Source of the DNA: Bacteroidales bacterium
GTDB taxonomy: Bacteria; Bacteroidota; Bacteroidia; Bacteroidales; P3
DNA: 64,000 nt
Assembly: GCA_009785425.1 (NCBI GenBank)
Contig: WQWI01000008.1
Span: 1 to 64,000, forward strand
Reading direction: 5' to 3'
Below, piece after piece: positions 39,001 through 47,467 of this stretch. The notes below the pieces were generated by a model. That model was not told the origin of the DNA. It searched no databases and saw only the letters and a program-made list of their open reading frames with translations. The position numbers and the translations under genes were made by a program. Numbering within the stretch: position 1 is the stretch's first letter; each line of letters opens with the position of its first letter.

Positions 39001-39163
39001 GAGTTTTCCACCAAGACACCGTAGGTTTTTAGAGTCTCATATACAAGAATCTCTCACAGTATTTATGCACTTACGTCACCTGCTGCAAGGATTTGAAGAA
39101 GAAAGCCAAGAACTATTCGAGCGTTTAGACAACCTTTTAGCAATCCGAGGATTTCATGAATGA
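36056..39163 (+). CDS. DUF2723 membrane protein (PMT/glycosyltransferase-like)
   Basis: ERSASWWDCGQFLATAFKLQVGHPPGAPTFQLLGN; multiple TM segments. Confidence 0.88.
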   Translation: MKNYKRLNLIIGLIIGVVACTVYIMTAERSASWWDCGQFLATAFKLQVGHPPGAPTFQLLGNLFTLLVGRDPMLAGFMVNVLSAVASGLSIMFLFWTITILGKKLASKYGEITDTKMWAIFGSGLVGAMAFCFSDAFWFSAVEGEVYALSVFFTAVTFWAILKWDEEADKPHSLRWIILIAYLVGLSIGVHLLNLLVIPAIVFIVYYRKFQPTRKRFWVALATSVVLLGGILWGVIPYIVHFAGRFELLFVNGFGLPFNSGAIFWFALLIGGITWGIHYSIKKGKVILNTALLCLTFLLVGYSTYFIVIIRATAETPLNFGAPKNTFALLDYLNREQYGTRPLVYGSSFTGSALRIEERSPRYTRNYETRRYDRVGANMRVVWDPTHTGLFPRMHAMSNEPGRPNIDFYHFFGRITPRFYTCPRTGEQRQMKPTFAENMRFFIRYHLGWQYMRYFMWNFVGRQNDIPGRGFDVQGNRDVFHGNWISGIRFIDEARLGPQTNLPDFLKYNQGRNTYFFLPLILGLIGLFYQYRKDKNNSFVTFLLFFMTGIAIVIYLNQPSTEPRERDYSVVGSFYAFAIWIGLGVMAIADFLQRKAKLSGKLAAGVATVVTFLAVPTLMAQQNWDDHDRSQLFAARDAARNMLKSTEPNAIIICNGDNDTFPLWFAQNVEGLRPDVRIINSALAGSHWHILPLFNTVYQSAPLNLTLTRADYQQGTNDAVFIQDRNVGRRELIELIRFVGSDNPNTQLTLASGEATNFLPTTQYVLTIDRDDLLARGIITEEQHMFTVTQMEHDIDVGRWNRIHRSDLAFLDILASNNWERPIYVTSPWAQRHIWPITQFAQMEGTLHRFVPFHNPNRGLTNAGANGIATDRTYDLFMNVFTSWGNVNHPRVRICFDTRRTAQNQRHQFGFLAQALIVDGRMEDAVRVLDRALYLFPHRNIDFDPSMIFFVQSYFRTGETQKGLELANKLIGIYERNLLYFESFPPRHRRFLESHIQESLTVFMHLRHLLQGFEEESQELFERLDNLLAIRGFHE

Positions 39164-39244
39164 TGAGTGATTATCTTTGCAAAACAAAAACGAAATACTT
39201 TGTGTATTTCGTTTTTTTTTGTATCTTTGCAGGAAAAAAATCAC

Positions 39245-40111
39245 ATGAAAAAAATTATCTTCTTTATCCTCTTCCTTGCCGTATTGAATAGTTGTAGAAC
39301 TGTGCCTATAACCGGACGCAGACAGTTTGTAGCAATTCCTGCATTTTACATGAATTCGTTAGCACTAACTTCATTCACTGAAGTGGTTAATACAAGCCGA
39401 CTTTCAACAAATGTTGAACAAACTCAAATGATTGAGCGTGTTGGAAATCGTATCCGTGTGGCGGTAGAAGATTTCTTAGCAACAGAAAATTTATCGCACC
39501 TAACCCAAGATTTTGTTTGGGAGTTTATTCTGATCGACAATCCGGCCATAAATGCGTGGGTTATGCCGGGAGCCAGAGTTGCATTCTATACGGGGATTCT
39601 ACCCGTTGCTGCTAACGAGGATGGTGTAGCCGTAATAATGGCACACGAAATCGCACATGCCGTTGCTAATCATGCTGCCGAACGAATGAGTCGAGCATTG
39701 ATTACGCAATTAGGCGGCGTTGCACTTTCGGTAGCTTTGAACGAACAGCCGCAAATGACCCAGGCGTTGGCTTTGTCGGTCTTTGGAGTAAGTACGGAGC
39801 TATTTAGTGCTCTACCGCACAGCCGTCGAAACGAATTGGAAGCCGACAGGTTGGGTTTGATTTTTATGGCAATGGCAGGATACGATGTGCACGAAGCACC
39901 CAGATTTTGGCAACGAATGATGGATCTTTCCGGCAATCCGTCCGCATCTGATTTCCTTTCGACCCACCCCTCAAACGCAAGACGTATTAACGAAATCAAC
40001 AGACATATTCCGGAAGCTCTGAAATTTTACAGACCATACGCCGGCGTTCGTCACCAGCAGCCTGTTTTAGGCGATCCACCCGCCGCACCGGGAACAAGGA
40101 CACGGCGATAG
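39245..40111 (+). CDS. M48 family metallopeptidase lipoprotein
   Basis: Lipobox LAVLNSC; VIMAHEIAHAVANHAAERMS; ELEADRLG. Confidence 0.9.
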   Translation: MKKIIFFILFLAVLNSCRTVPITGRRQFVAIPAFYMNSLALTSFTEVVNTSRLSTNVEQTQMIERVGNRIRVAVEDFLATENLSHLTQDFVWEFILIDNPAINAWVMPGARVAFYTGILPVAANEDGVAVIMAHEIAHAVANHAAERMSRALITQLGGVALSVALNEQPQMTQALALSVFGVSTELFSALPHSRRNELEADRLGLIFMAMAGYDVHEAPRFWQRMMDLSGNPSASDFLSTHPSNARRINEINRHIPEALKFYRPYAGVRHQQPVLGDPPAAPGTRTRR

Positions 40112-40132
40112 CCATTAACGAGTAACGGTCAG

Positions 40133-40226
40133 TAGCAAGTAGATTCCTCGCTTCGCTCGGAATGACGGCGATTTTAATAGAGGAGGAGTAAAAAAGGAGC
40201 GTAGCAACGAGGGATCTCCTTGCTAT
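40133..40226. repeat. Composite palindromic element C (short form)
   Basis: TAGCAAGTAGATTCCTCGCTTCGCTCGGAATGACGG...CGAGGGATCTCCTTGCTA; lacks the long central palindrome. Confidence 0.85.
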
Positions 40227-40278
40227 TGTCCGTTATTTTTGCTACATCGGCAAGGGCGGGCGAACCCCGCCCCTACCG

Positions 40279-41670
40279 TTAATATCCCAAAATTTTCAGC
40301 ATGGATTTATGGCTTTGTTCTTTGGCAAATAGTTTTGTAAAATATTCGCCATCTTCGTCCACATCAATGAGAATATGTTTTGGTGCAGGTATTAAACAAT
40401 GTTGAATACCGCCATATCCGCCGAGTGACTCCTGATAGGCACCTGTATGAAAAAATCCGATGTATTGAGGAATCTCCGATTGTAATTTTGGCAAAAACAC
40501 AGCGTTTGAATGGCGTTCCGAATTGTAAAAATCCTTACCGTCGCAAGTCAAACCTCCGAGGAAAACACGCCGATATTCGGCATCCCAATTGTTTATTGGC
40601 AACATGATAAAGCGTTGATCGTTACCCCAGACATCGGGCAATGTAGTAATAAACGAACTGTCAATCATGTACCATAATTCCCGGTCGTTTTGTTGCTTCT
40701 GATTCACAATAGAGTACAAAACCGCACCGGATTCGTTCACTGTAAATGATCCAAACTCAGTAAATATATCCGGTTCAACTACACCATGTGAGTTACAAGT
40801 TTGCTGAATTTGTGCAATAATTTCCTCTGCAATGTATTCATAATCGTAGTCGAAATCCAACGAGCTTTTGAATGGGAACCCCCCTCCGATGTTCAAAGAA
40901 GTTAAGGACGGACACACTTTCTTCAACTCACAATAGACATTTACAGCCTTGGAAAGTTCATTCCAGTAGTGTGCAGTGTCTTTAACCCCGGTGTTGATAA
41001 AGAAGTGCAACATTTTGACTTCAAACTTACTACGCTTGATACGCTTGATGTAAAAATCAACAATGTCGTTGATGCGCAAGCCTAATCGTGATGTATAGAA
41101 ATCAAACACAGGCTCTTCTTCCGTAGCAATGCGAATACCGATTTTGCATTTTTGTTGTACGTTAGCTTCCAGTAAATCCATCTCTTCCTTATTGTCAATA
41201 ATCGGAATGGTGTTGTGAAAACCTTTATTGATGAGTTCGGCGATATTTTCAATGTATTGAGGGCGTTTGAAACCGTTGCAAATGATATAAATATCTTTGT
41301 TTGTGATTTTTCCTTGCTCGTAAAGTTCGTTGATTAAATTGATATCGAACGCAGACGAAGTTTCCAAATGTGTATCATTTTTTAACACTTCCTCCAGTAC
41401 AAATGAGAAATGCGAACTCTTTGTACAGTAGCAATAATTGTATTCACCCTGATAATCTACCTTAGCCATAGCCACATTAAACAGTCGCTTAGCACGCTGA
41501 ATTTGAGAACTTATCTTAGGCAAATATGTAATTTTTAGGGGCGTTCCATATTGTTTAATAATGTCCATTAACGGCACATTGTTAAAGTACAACTCATCAT
41601 CCTTGACCTCGAATTCAGCCTGCGGGAAATCAAATGTCTGTTCGATTAGGTCTTTGTATTTGTTCTTCAT
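40279..41670 (-). CDS. speA: Arginine decarboxylase (alanine-racemase-fold PLP enzyme)
   Basis: YCTKSSHFSFVLEEVLKNDTHLETSSAFDI, LNIGGGFPFK, YQESLGGYGGIQHCLIP. Confidence 0.8.
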   Translation of the reverse strand: MKNKYKDLIEQTFDFPQAEFEVKDDELYFNNVPLMDIIKQYGTPLKITYLPKISSQIQRAKRLFNVAMAKVDYQGEYNYCYCTKSSHFSFVLEEVLKNDTHLETSSAFDINLINELYEQGKITNKDIYIICNGFKRPQYIENIAELINKGFHNTIPIIDNKEEMDLLEANVQQKCKIGIRIATEEEPVFDFYTSRLGLRINDIVDFYIKRIKRSKFEVKMLHFFINTGVKDTAHYWNELSKAVNVYCELKKVCPSLTSLNIGGGFPFKSSLDFDYDYEYIAEEIIAQIQQTCNSHGVVEPDIFTEFGSFTVNESGAVLYSIVNQKQQNDRELWYMIDSSFITTLPDVWGNDQRFIMLPINNWDAEYRRVFLGGLTCDGKDFYNSERHSNAVFLPKLQSEIPQYIGFFHTGAYQESLGGYGGIQHCLIPAPKHILIDVDEDGEYFTKLFAKEQSHKSMLKILGY

Positions 41671-41855
41671 TTTTCTGATTCAATTGAGTTAAACTTGATT
41701 TTTTTCACCAATCCGATTGACTCGGATTTGAATTTTCGCTGCAAAATTACGAAAAAAAAATGATAAAACAAAGATAATCTACGAAAAAATTTGCATTTTT
41801 CAAAAAAAAGTCGTAACTTTGCACCATTATTAACCAAATTAAAACAAATAAAATC

Positions 41856-42215
41856 ATGAAAAAAGTATTGTTAGTGCTCGCCGTTGCTGCTTTTGCCGTT
41901 GCTTGCGGAAATGCGGGACAACGAGGAACAGCTGCTGAACATTCAGGATGTTGCCAGACGGCAGCAGTAGTAGTTCCTATGTGCTGTCAAGAAGGTTTGA
42001 GCCAAGAAGAGTGTGCAAGAAGAAAAGCCGGTCCTTCGTGCTGTCAAGAAGGCTTGTGCCAAGAAGAATGTGCAAGAAGAAAAGCCGGTCCTAATTGCTG
42101 TCAAGAGGGATTGAGCCAAGAGGAATGCCAAAGAAGAAAAGCAGCAGCACGAGGTTGCAGCAGAGCAGCCGGAGAAGGCTGTAAAAGAGGAAATGAAGGT
42201 TGTTGCAGTAGCTAA
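41856..42215 (+). CDS. Cysteine-rich lipoprotein with 19-aa tandem repeats
   Basis: Lipobox AVAC; CCQEGLSQEECARRKAGPS x3; TAACTTTG promoter upstream and terminator downstream. Confidence 0.8.
   Translation: MKKVLLVLAVAAFAVACGNAGQRGTAAEHSGCCQTAAVVVPMCCQEGLSQEECARRKAGPSCCQEGLCQEECARRKAGPNCCQEGLSQEECQRRKAAARGCSRAAGEGCKRGNEGCCSS
41982..42146 (+). repeat. 57-nt tandem repeat inside the Cys-rich lipoprotein gene
   Basis: Units start at 41982, 42039 and 42096 (last one partial). Confidence 0.9.
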
Positions 42216-42238
42216 CAATCTTCCTTTACAATCATCTA

Positions 42239-42263
42239 AAACCCCGCAAAAGGCGGGGTTTTT
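42239..42263 (+). terminator. Rho-independent terminator
   Basis: AAACCCCGCaaaaGGCGGGGTTTTT. Confidence 0.85.
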
Positions 42264-42285
42264 AGTTTCAAAAATAAATTTTATC

Positions 42286-43086
42286 ATGACACTAAACTTA
42301 ACTAAATCCATTTGTTTTTTCGATTTAGAAACAACCGGAATAAACATAAACAGAGACCGTATCGTTGAAATTTGCATACATAAAATCAACCCGGATCAAT
42401 CAACACAAACCAAGACATATCGCCTCAATCCGACTGTTCCAATTCCTGTGGAAGCCAGTATAGTTCACGGTATCTACGACAAAGATGTGGTAGATTGCCC
42501 CACATTCAAAGACGTTGCAGGCGAACTCAACGCTTTCTTCGGAAACAGTGATTTGGCAGGGTATAACTCCAATAAATTCGATGTCCCGATTTTGGTTGAA
42601 GAGTTTTTGCGTGCAGAAGTTGATTTTGATATGAAAAATCGTCGGTTGCTTGATGTACAAAACATTTTTCATCAAATGGAGCAACGCACACTCGTTGCTG
42701 CATACAAATTTTACTGCAACAAAAAATTGGATGGTGCACACAGTGCTGAAGCAGATACTTTGGCAACGTACGAAATTTTGTTAGCGCAGTTGGAACGCTA
42801 CAAAGACGTGCCTTTTGAAGATAAAAAAGGGCAAATTTCGTTTCCTGTTGTTAATGATATCGAAGCACTATCTGAATTTACAACCACTAAAAAGTTTGTG
42901 GATTATGCAGGCACAATGGTTTACAACGACAAAGGTCAAGAGGTCTTTAACATCGGCAAACACAAGGGGCGCTTGGTTTCCGAAGTTTTTGCATACGAGC
43001 CATCGTACTATTCATGGATGATGGACGCGGATTTTTCGCTTTCGACTAAACGGAAATTGACGGAGATACGTTTGCGAAACCGATAG
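42286..43086 (+). CDS. DnaQ-like 3'-5' exonuclease
   Basis: ICFFDLETTGININRDRIVEICI, HGIYDKDV, LAGYNSNKFDVPIL, HSAEADTLAT. Confidence 0.92.
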   Translation: MTLNLTKSICFFDLETTGININRDRIVEICIHKINPDQSTQTKTYRLNPTVPIPVEASIVHGIYDKDVVDCPTFKDVAGELNAFFGNSDLAGYNSNKFDVPILVEEFLRAEVDFDMKNRRLLDVQNIFHQMEQRTLVAAYKFYCNKKLDGAHSAEADTLATYEILLAQLERYKDVPFEDKKGQISFPVVNDIEALSEFTTTKKFVDYAGTMVYNDKGQEVFNIGKHKGRLVSEVFAYEPSYYSWMMDADFSLSTKRKLTEIRLRNR

Positions 43087-43096
43087 GCAGTGAAAA

Positions 43097-43265
43097 TAGC
43101 AAGGAGATCCCTCGCGCCACTTCGTTACGCTCGGAATGACGGCTATCGCATAAAGGAGAGAGAATGGAGGCGTGGCTTAGCCACGCCTCCATTCTCTCTC
43201 TCCTGTTCCTCCTCAACAGCACTGTCATCCCGAAGGAGCAGTGCGACTGAGGGATCTCCTTGCTA
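43097..43265. repeat. Composite palindromic element D
   Basis: 17-bp terminal inverted repeats TAGCAAGGAGATCCCTC/GAGGGATCTCCTTGCTA; central 47-nt palindrome (43155-43201). Confidence 0.92.
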
Positions 43266-43278
43266 CTATACTGTACCT

Positions 43279-44493
43279 TTACATTAACATTTTTTTCGCA
43301 GTTTTCACACCCTCGATAAAAACATCAATTTCCTCTTTCGTGTTGTAAAATGCGAAACTCGCACGCACTGTTCCGGGAATGCCCAAAATCTCCATAAGCG
43401 GTTGTGCACAATGGTTTCCGGTTCTTACGGCAATACCCAACTGGTCGAGAATTGCACCAACGTCAGAATTGTGAACATTCTTGATATTGAAACTCAAAAC
43501 GGCTGTTTTTTGCTTGCTCGTTCCGTGGAAAATAATATCGTCGATTTCACTTAATTTTTCTGTGGCGTAAGTCAGCAATTCGTTTTCGTATTTCGCAATT
43601 TCTTTGAGTCCGATTTTTTGCATATATTGAATTGCAGTCTCAAGTGCTAAAATTCCATCAACATTAGGTGTTCCGGTTTCAAACTTGAATGGCAATTCAT
43701 TAAAGGTGCTTTCTTCAAAGCGTACTTCCAAAATCATTTCGCCACCGAACTGGTATGGTGGAAGTTTATTGAGCCATTCGGATTTTCCGTAAAGCACGCC
43801 AATTCCCATAGGTGCGTACATTTTGTGTGCTGAAAATGCCAAGAAGTCGCAATCTAATTTTTGCACATCAATCACTTCGTGAGCCACGCTTTGTGCGGCA
43901 TCTATCAAAACAGGAATGTTTTTTTTGTGGGCTTTTTCAATCAACACTTCAATTGGATTGATTGTGCCGAGAACGTTTGAAATATGCGTAATAGCAAGAA
44001 TTTTTACGTTTTGCGAAAGCAAATTATCAATCTCTGACAAGTCTAACTCACCGTTTTCCAAGACAGGAATAACTAATAAATTTGCTTTTTTCTGTTTGCA
44101 CATTTGTTGCCAAGGCACGATATTGGCGTGGTGTTCCATAGCCGAAATCAGCACGCTGTCGCCTTCATTCAAGAATTGTTGAGCAAACGTTTGAGCGACC
44201 AGATTGATACCTTCGGTAGTGCCTTTCGTGAAAATAATCTCGTGCTGTTCTTTGGCGTTGATAAACTTTTGAACAGTTGTTCTTGCACTTTCCAGAGCCT
44301 CCGTAGCCATTCGTCCGAGCGTATGTGTGCCACGATGTGCGTTGCTGTTTATAGTTTCATAATAATCCGAGATGCGGTCTATGACTGCTTGCGGTTTTTG
44401 TGTTGTAGCGGTATTATCTAAATATACCAAGGGTCTTCCGTTCACACTTTGGTGTAAAACCGGAAAATCTTTTCGAATGGAAGTTGTATTCAT
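43279..44493 (-). CDS. sufS: Cysteine desulfurase SufS
   Basis: PLVYLDNTATTQKPQAVID, VLIDAAQSVAHEVIDVQKLDCDFLAFSAHKMYAPMGIGVLYG, RTGNHCAQPLM. Confidence 0.93.
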   Translation of the reverse strand: MNTTSIRKDFPVLHQSVNGRPLVYLDNTATTQKPQAVIDRISDYYETINSNAHRGTHTLGRMATEALESARTTVQKFINAKEQHEIIFTKGTTEGINLVAQTFAQQFLNEGDSVLISAMEHHANIVPWQQMCKQKKANLLVIPVLENGELDLSEIDNLLSQNVKILAITHISNVLGTINPIEVLIEKAHKKNIPVLIDAAQSVAHEVIDVQKLDCDFLAFSAHKMYAPMGIGVLYGKSEWLNKLPPYQFGGEMILEVRFEESTFNELPFKFETGTPNVDGILALETAIQYMQKIGLKEIAKYENELLTYATEKLSEIDDIIFHGTSKQKTAVLSFNIKNVHNSDVGAILDQLGIAVRTGNHCAQPLMEILGIPGTVRASFAFYNTKEEIDVFIEGVKTAKKMLM

Positions 44494-44521
44494 GGTGCAA
44501 AGATACGAAAAAAAAATAACA

Positions 44522-44553
44522 TTGTAGGGGCGAGGCATGCCTCGCCCCTACAA
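44522..44553. repeat. Perfect 32-nt palindrome, GTAGGGG frame
   Basis: TTGTAGGGGCGAGGCATGCCTCGCCCCTACAA. Confidence 0.95.
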
Positions 44554-44568
44554 CAATATTATACCAAA

Positions 44569-46881
44569 TTATATCAAAAACCTCACCCCAAAATAAACCT
44601 TCCTCGGCATCGCAGGACCGTAAACAAATCCGGAATCACGCAAACTCCCTGCATTTAACGCTGTTGACTGAAATTGATCAAAGATATTTCTCATACCAAT
44701 ACTGGCTTGCATTCTCAATAGTTTGGACAGTCGAAATTCGTAAGCAACTCTCACTCCTGCATCGAAAAACGAAGGCGTTCGAAACAATTCATTATGACTG
44801 ACATATCCCTCCAAATGAGGAATAAGCATTGATCCTGTGTAAGTTCCCGTTGCAGAAATAGTGAGCCTTCTTATAGGCGTATAACTCAATACAATATAGC
44901 CATATTGATTAGGTGCACGCAACATTTCTCTTATAGGTTCAACATCCTCCGCCCATTCATGGTCTTCCGCGTAGCGACTGCTCTGAAGGGTAAAACCAAC
45001 ATTTGCAATAAGTCTAGAGGTTAAGCCCACAGTCAGTTCGAAGTTAAGACCTTGTACCACAGCACCTTCTTCGTTTACACGCTGAAAGGCTTGTTGACCG
45101 GGGTTATACCTTGAATCGGTAAGTTCAAGTGCAAACACATTCCGGATATTTGTGTGAAACGCATCAATCAAAAAGTTGGTATTCACTCTGCCAAATGCTC
45201 TATTCAGGTCAACTGAAAAGTTGAAGCTGTTTGAAAATTCGGGCTCCAAATCTTCTGCCATTTCAATCAAAACAGGCATACCATCTGCGAAAGGGATGTG
45301 CAAGTCTTCATCCTCAATTTGTGGTGGACGAAAACCGGCGGCATAACTTGCACGGAAAGTTATGTAATTATTTAGTGCAAAACGTGTGCTTGCACGTGGC
45401 GAAAAAATGACATTCTCCATCAGGTTATGTCTATCTAAACGCCCTCCGACCTGCAAACTGAATCGTTCATTTCTCCATTCGTTTTGAATGAACCCACCAA
45501 ACGATCTTGCACGTTGTCCGAGAGGAATCGCACGATGATAGGTATAATCTTCGAGGTTATTGCCGATAAACTCCATTCCTGCTGTAATTTGTGCAGGCAT
45601 AAACAGAAAATTATCTACGGAATAGGTATATTGTGCTCCTGCGACAAACGTGAAATCATTGGTTCGCCCGTAGCCTTCGAGGTCTTCATCGTCATCATCA
45701 TCTTCATCGCGTGCACCAAAAAAACTTTCACGACGAATATGTTGTGCCGAAGCGAAAACATTGAAACGATGCCTGTAATCTCTCGAAAAAAGATTGTACG
45801 TCAAACTTCCTCCATTGATTCTGTGGCTGAGTTGTTCGGTAAGATCGGCTTTGTGCGGAGGTTCGAAAAGTTCGTTCCCTCCACGTCGAAACTCGTGCAT
45901 ACGATGATATTCCAAGATTAATCTCGATTGATTAGTTAAGTTGTGATGAGCCTTGAAACCTAATGTTTCGGAACGAAGCATAGGTGCTTCGGAAAATCCG
46001 TCACCACTACGGTCGTAAGCACTGCGATTGTTGGCAACGGCAAACAAGTAAGCACCTGTTTGGAAATCGTCTGTTACAAACGAGCCATTGAGCGCAGTAC
46101 TTATATCGGTCAACCCTCTTCCAAAGACTCCTGTTTGATTAGAAATTGCAAACGAGTTTCTCAAGGGCTCTCTGGTAATGATATTAACCACTCCGGCAAC
46201 AGCATTTGGGCCATAAAGAGCAGACCCCCCGCCACGAATAACCTCTACACGCTCGATCATTCCAATAGGAAACTGCTCAAGTCCGTAAACACTTGCAAGC
46301 GAACTGAATATCGGGCGACTATTAATCAAAATCTGTGTATACTGACCGCCTAACCCGTTGATGCGAAGGGTGGGAGTGCCATCAACGATACACGTACTTT
46401 CGAGACGAAGTCCGGGTTGAAAACTGAGTACTTCGGACAGGCGCGTTGCTCCGGCAGCCTCAAAACTTCTTGCAGATAACACGCCTACAATCGTTGCAGA
46501 CTCTCTACGATCAATCTCGTTTCGCGAACCGGTAACCACCACGCCGGACAATTCCAAGGCTTGTGGAGTAAGTTCAAAATTAACCTCAATTGTTCGGTCA
46601 GAATGCTTATAAACTGTTTTTTCTACCCGTCCATAACCCACGAAAGATGCCACAAGCGTGAGTTCGCCAACGGGCGCATTGGTTATCAAAAAATGTCCGG
46701 TAGCGTCGGTCGTTCTACCTATATTTGTTCCTTGTATTCCTATGGAAACAAAGGGCATGTGTTCTCCGGTGGATGCATCAATAACGTGTCCGAAGATGTT
46801 GGCATCGGAGAATTGTCTGGTCTGTGCAAACATTGTTGTTTGCAAAATTAAAAGTGCTGATAGTATGATGATTTTTTTCAT
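44569..46881 (-). CDS. TonB-dependent receptor with carboxypeptidase-regulatory-like N-terminal domain
   Basis: IFGHVIDASTGEHMPFVSIGIQGT; plug VIRGGGSALYGPNAVAGVVNIITREP; C-terminal beta strands. Confidence 0.93.
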   Translation of the reverse strand: MKKIIILSALLILQTTMFAQTRQFSDANIFGHVIDASTGEHMPFVSIGIQGTNIGRTTDATGHFLITNAPVGELTLVASFVGYGRVEKTVYKHSDRTIEVNFELTPQALELSGVVVTGSRNEIDRRESATIVGVLSARSFEAAGATRLSEVLSFQPGLRLESTCIVDGTPTLRINGLGGQYTQILINSRPIFSSLASVYGLEQFPIGMIERVEVIRGGGSALYGPNAVAGVVNIITREPLRNSFAISNQTGVFGRGLTDISTALNGSFVTDDFQTGAYLFAVANNRSAYDRSGDGFSEAPMLRSETLGFKAHHNLTNQSRLILEYHRMHEFRRGGNELFEPPHKADLTEQLSHRINGGSLTYNLFSRDYRHRFNVFASAQHIRRESFFGARDEDDDDDEDLEGYGRTNDFTFVAGAQYTYSVDNFLFMPAQITAGMEFIGNNLEDYTYHRAIPLGQRARSFGGFIQNEWRNERFSLQVGGRLDRHNLMENVIFSPRASTRFALNNYITFRASYAAGFRPPQIEDEDLHIPFADGMPVLIEMAEDLEPEFSNSFNFSVDLNRAFGRVNTNFLIDAFHTNIRNVFALELTDSRYNPGQQAFQRVNEEGAVVQGLNFELTVGLTSRLIANVGFTLQSSRYAEDHEWAEDVEPIREMLRAPNQYGYIVLSYTPIRRLTISATGTYTGSMLIPHLEGYVSHNELFRTPSFFDAGVRVAYEFRLSKLLRMQASIGMRNIFDQFQSTALNAGSLRDSGFVYGPAMPRKVYFGVRFLI

Positions 46882-46963
46882 TTTGAATATGATTTTATTG
46901 TGAAAACGGGACATATCCCGCCCTTATCGGGCAATATGTCTTAAATAAAAAAGGGAGGTAGGC

Positions 46964-47365
46964 TTACACCGTCAAAGGAGGTCCTCTTAAGAAAAAAGAT
47001 GTGTAAAAGCCAACTTCAGGATGCTCCGATAAGAAAAATTTTGTATCCTCGCAAACCGTTGCTACGAGTTCTGAAACAAAGACTTGCAAGGCAATACCCG
47101 ACGTTTCTAATGCAGATTTTTGAGCAATGAAAATAAGTTCTTCTTGAGAGTGTCCACCTGAAAGTGGTGGTCTTTCCGATTCTGCACAACAATAGTAGTC
47201 GCAAGTATTATTATGGCACCTGTTGTGAAAGTGAGAGTGCGTAATTTTCTTACCGTCAATGATATGCACGTGCGAAAAGAAGCCAATGTTGAAGTAAAAC
47301 GCCGCAAACAAGGCTAACAAAAAGCCTGAAATCCATTGTTTGTGAACTTGTGGTTTTACAATCAT
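46964..47365 (-). CDS. Small His/Cys-rich membrane-anchored protein
   Basis: FSHVHIIDGKKITHSHFHNRCHNNTCDYYCC; directly upstream of and collinear with the TonB receptor. Confidence 0.6.
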   Translation of the reverse strand: MIVKPQVHKQWISGFLLALFAAFYFNIGFFSHVHIIDGKKITHSHFHNRCHNNTCDYYCCAESERPPLSGGHSQEELIFIAQKSALETSGIALQVFVSELVATVCEDTKFFLSEHPEVGFYTSFFLRGPPLTV

Positions 47366-47467
47366 TTTGCAAAGATACGAAAAAATTATGAAACAATTCA
47401 ACCCTACTTGTTAATAACTTCTCGCAAAAAAACGCGATTTTTTGCTTTTTTTGACTATTTTTGCATT

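Noticed and set aside
41943-42389. Antisense 148-aa ORF over the Cys-rich lipoprotein gene
   Set aside because: Shadow ORF created by the 57-nt repeats; no promoter or RBS support
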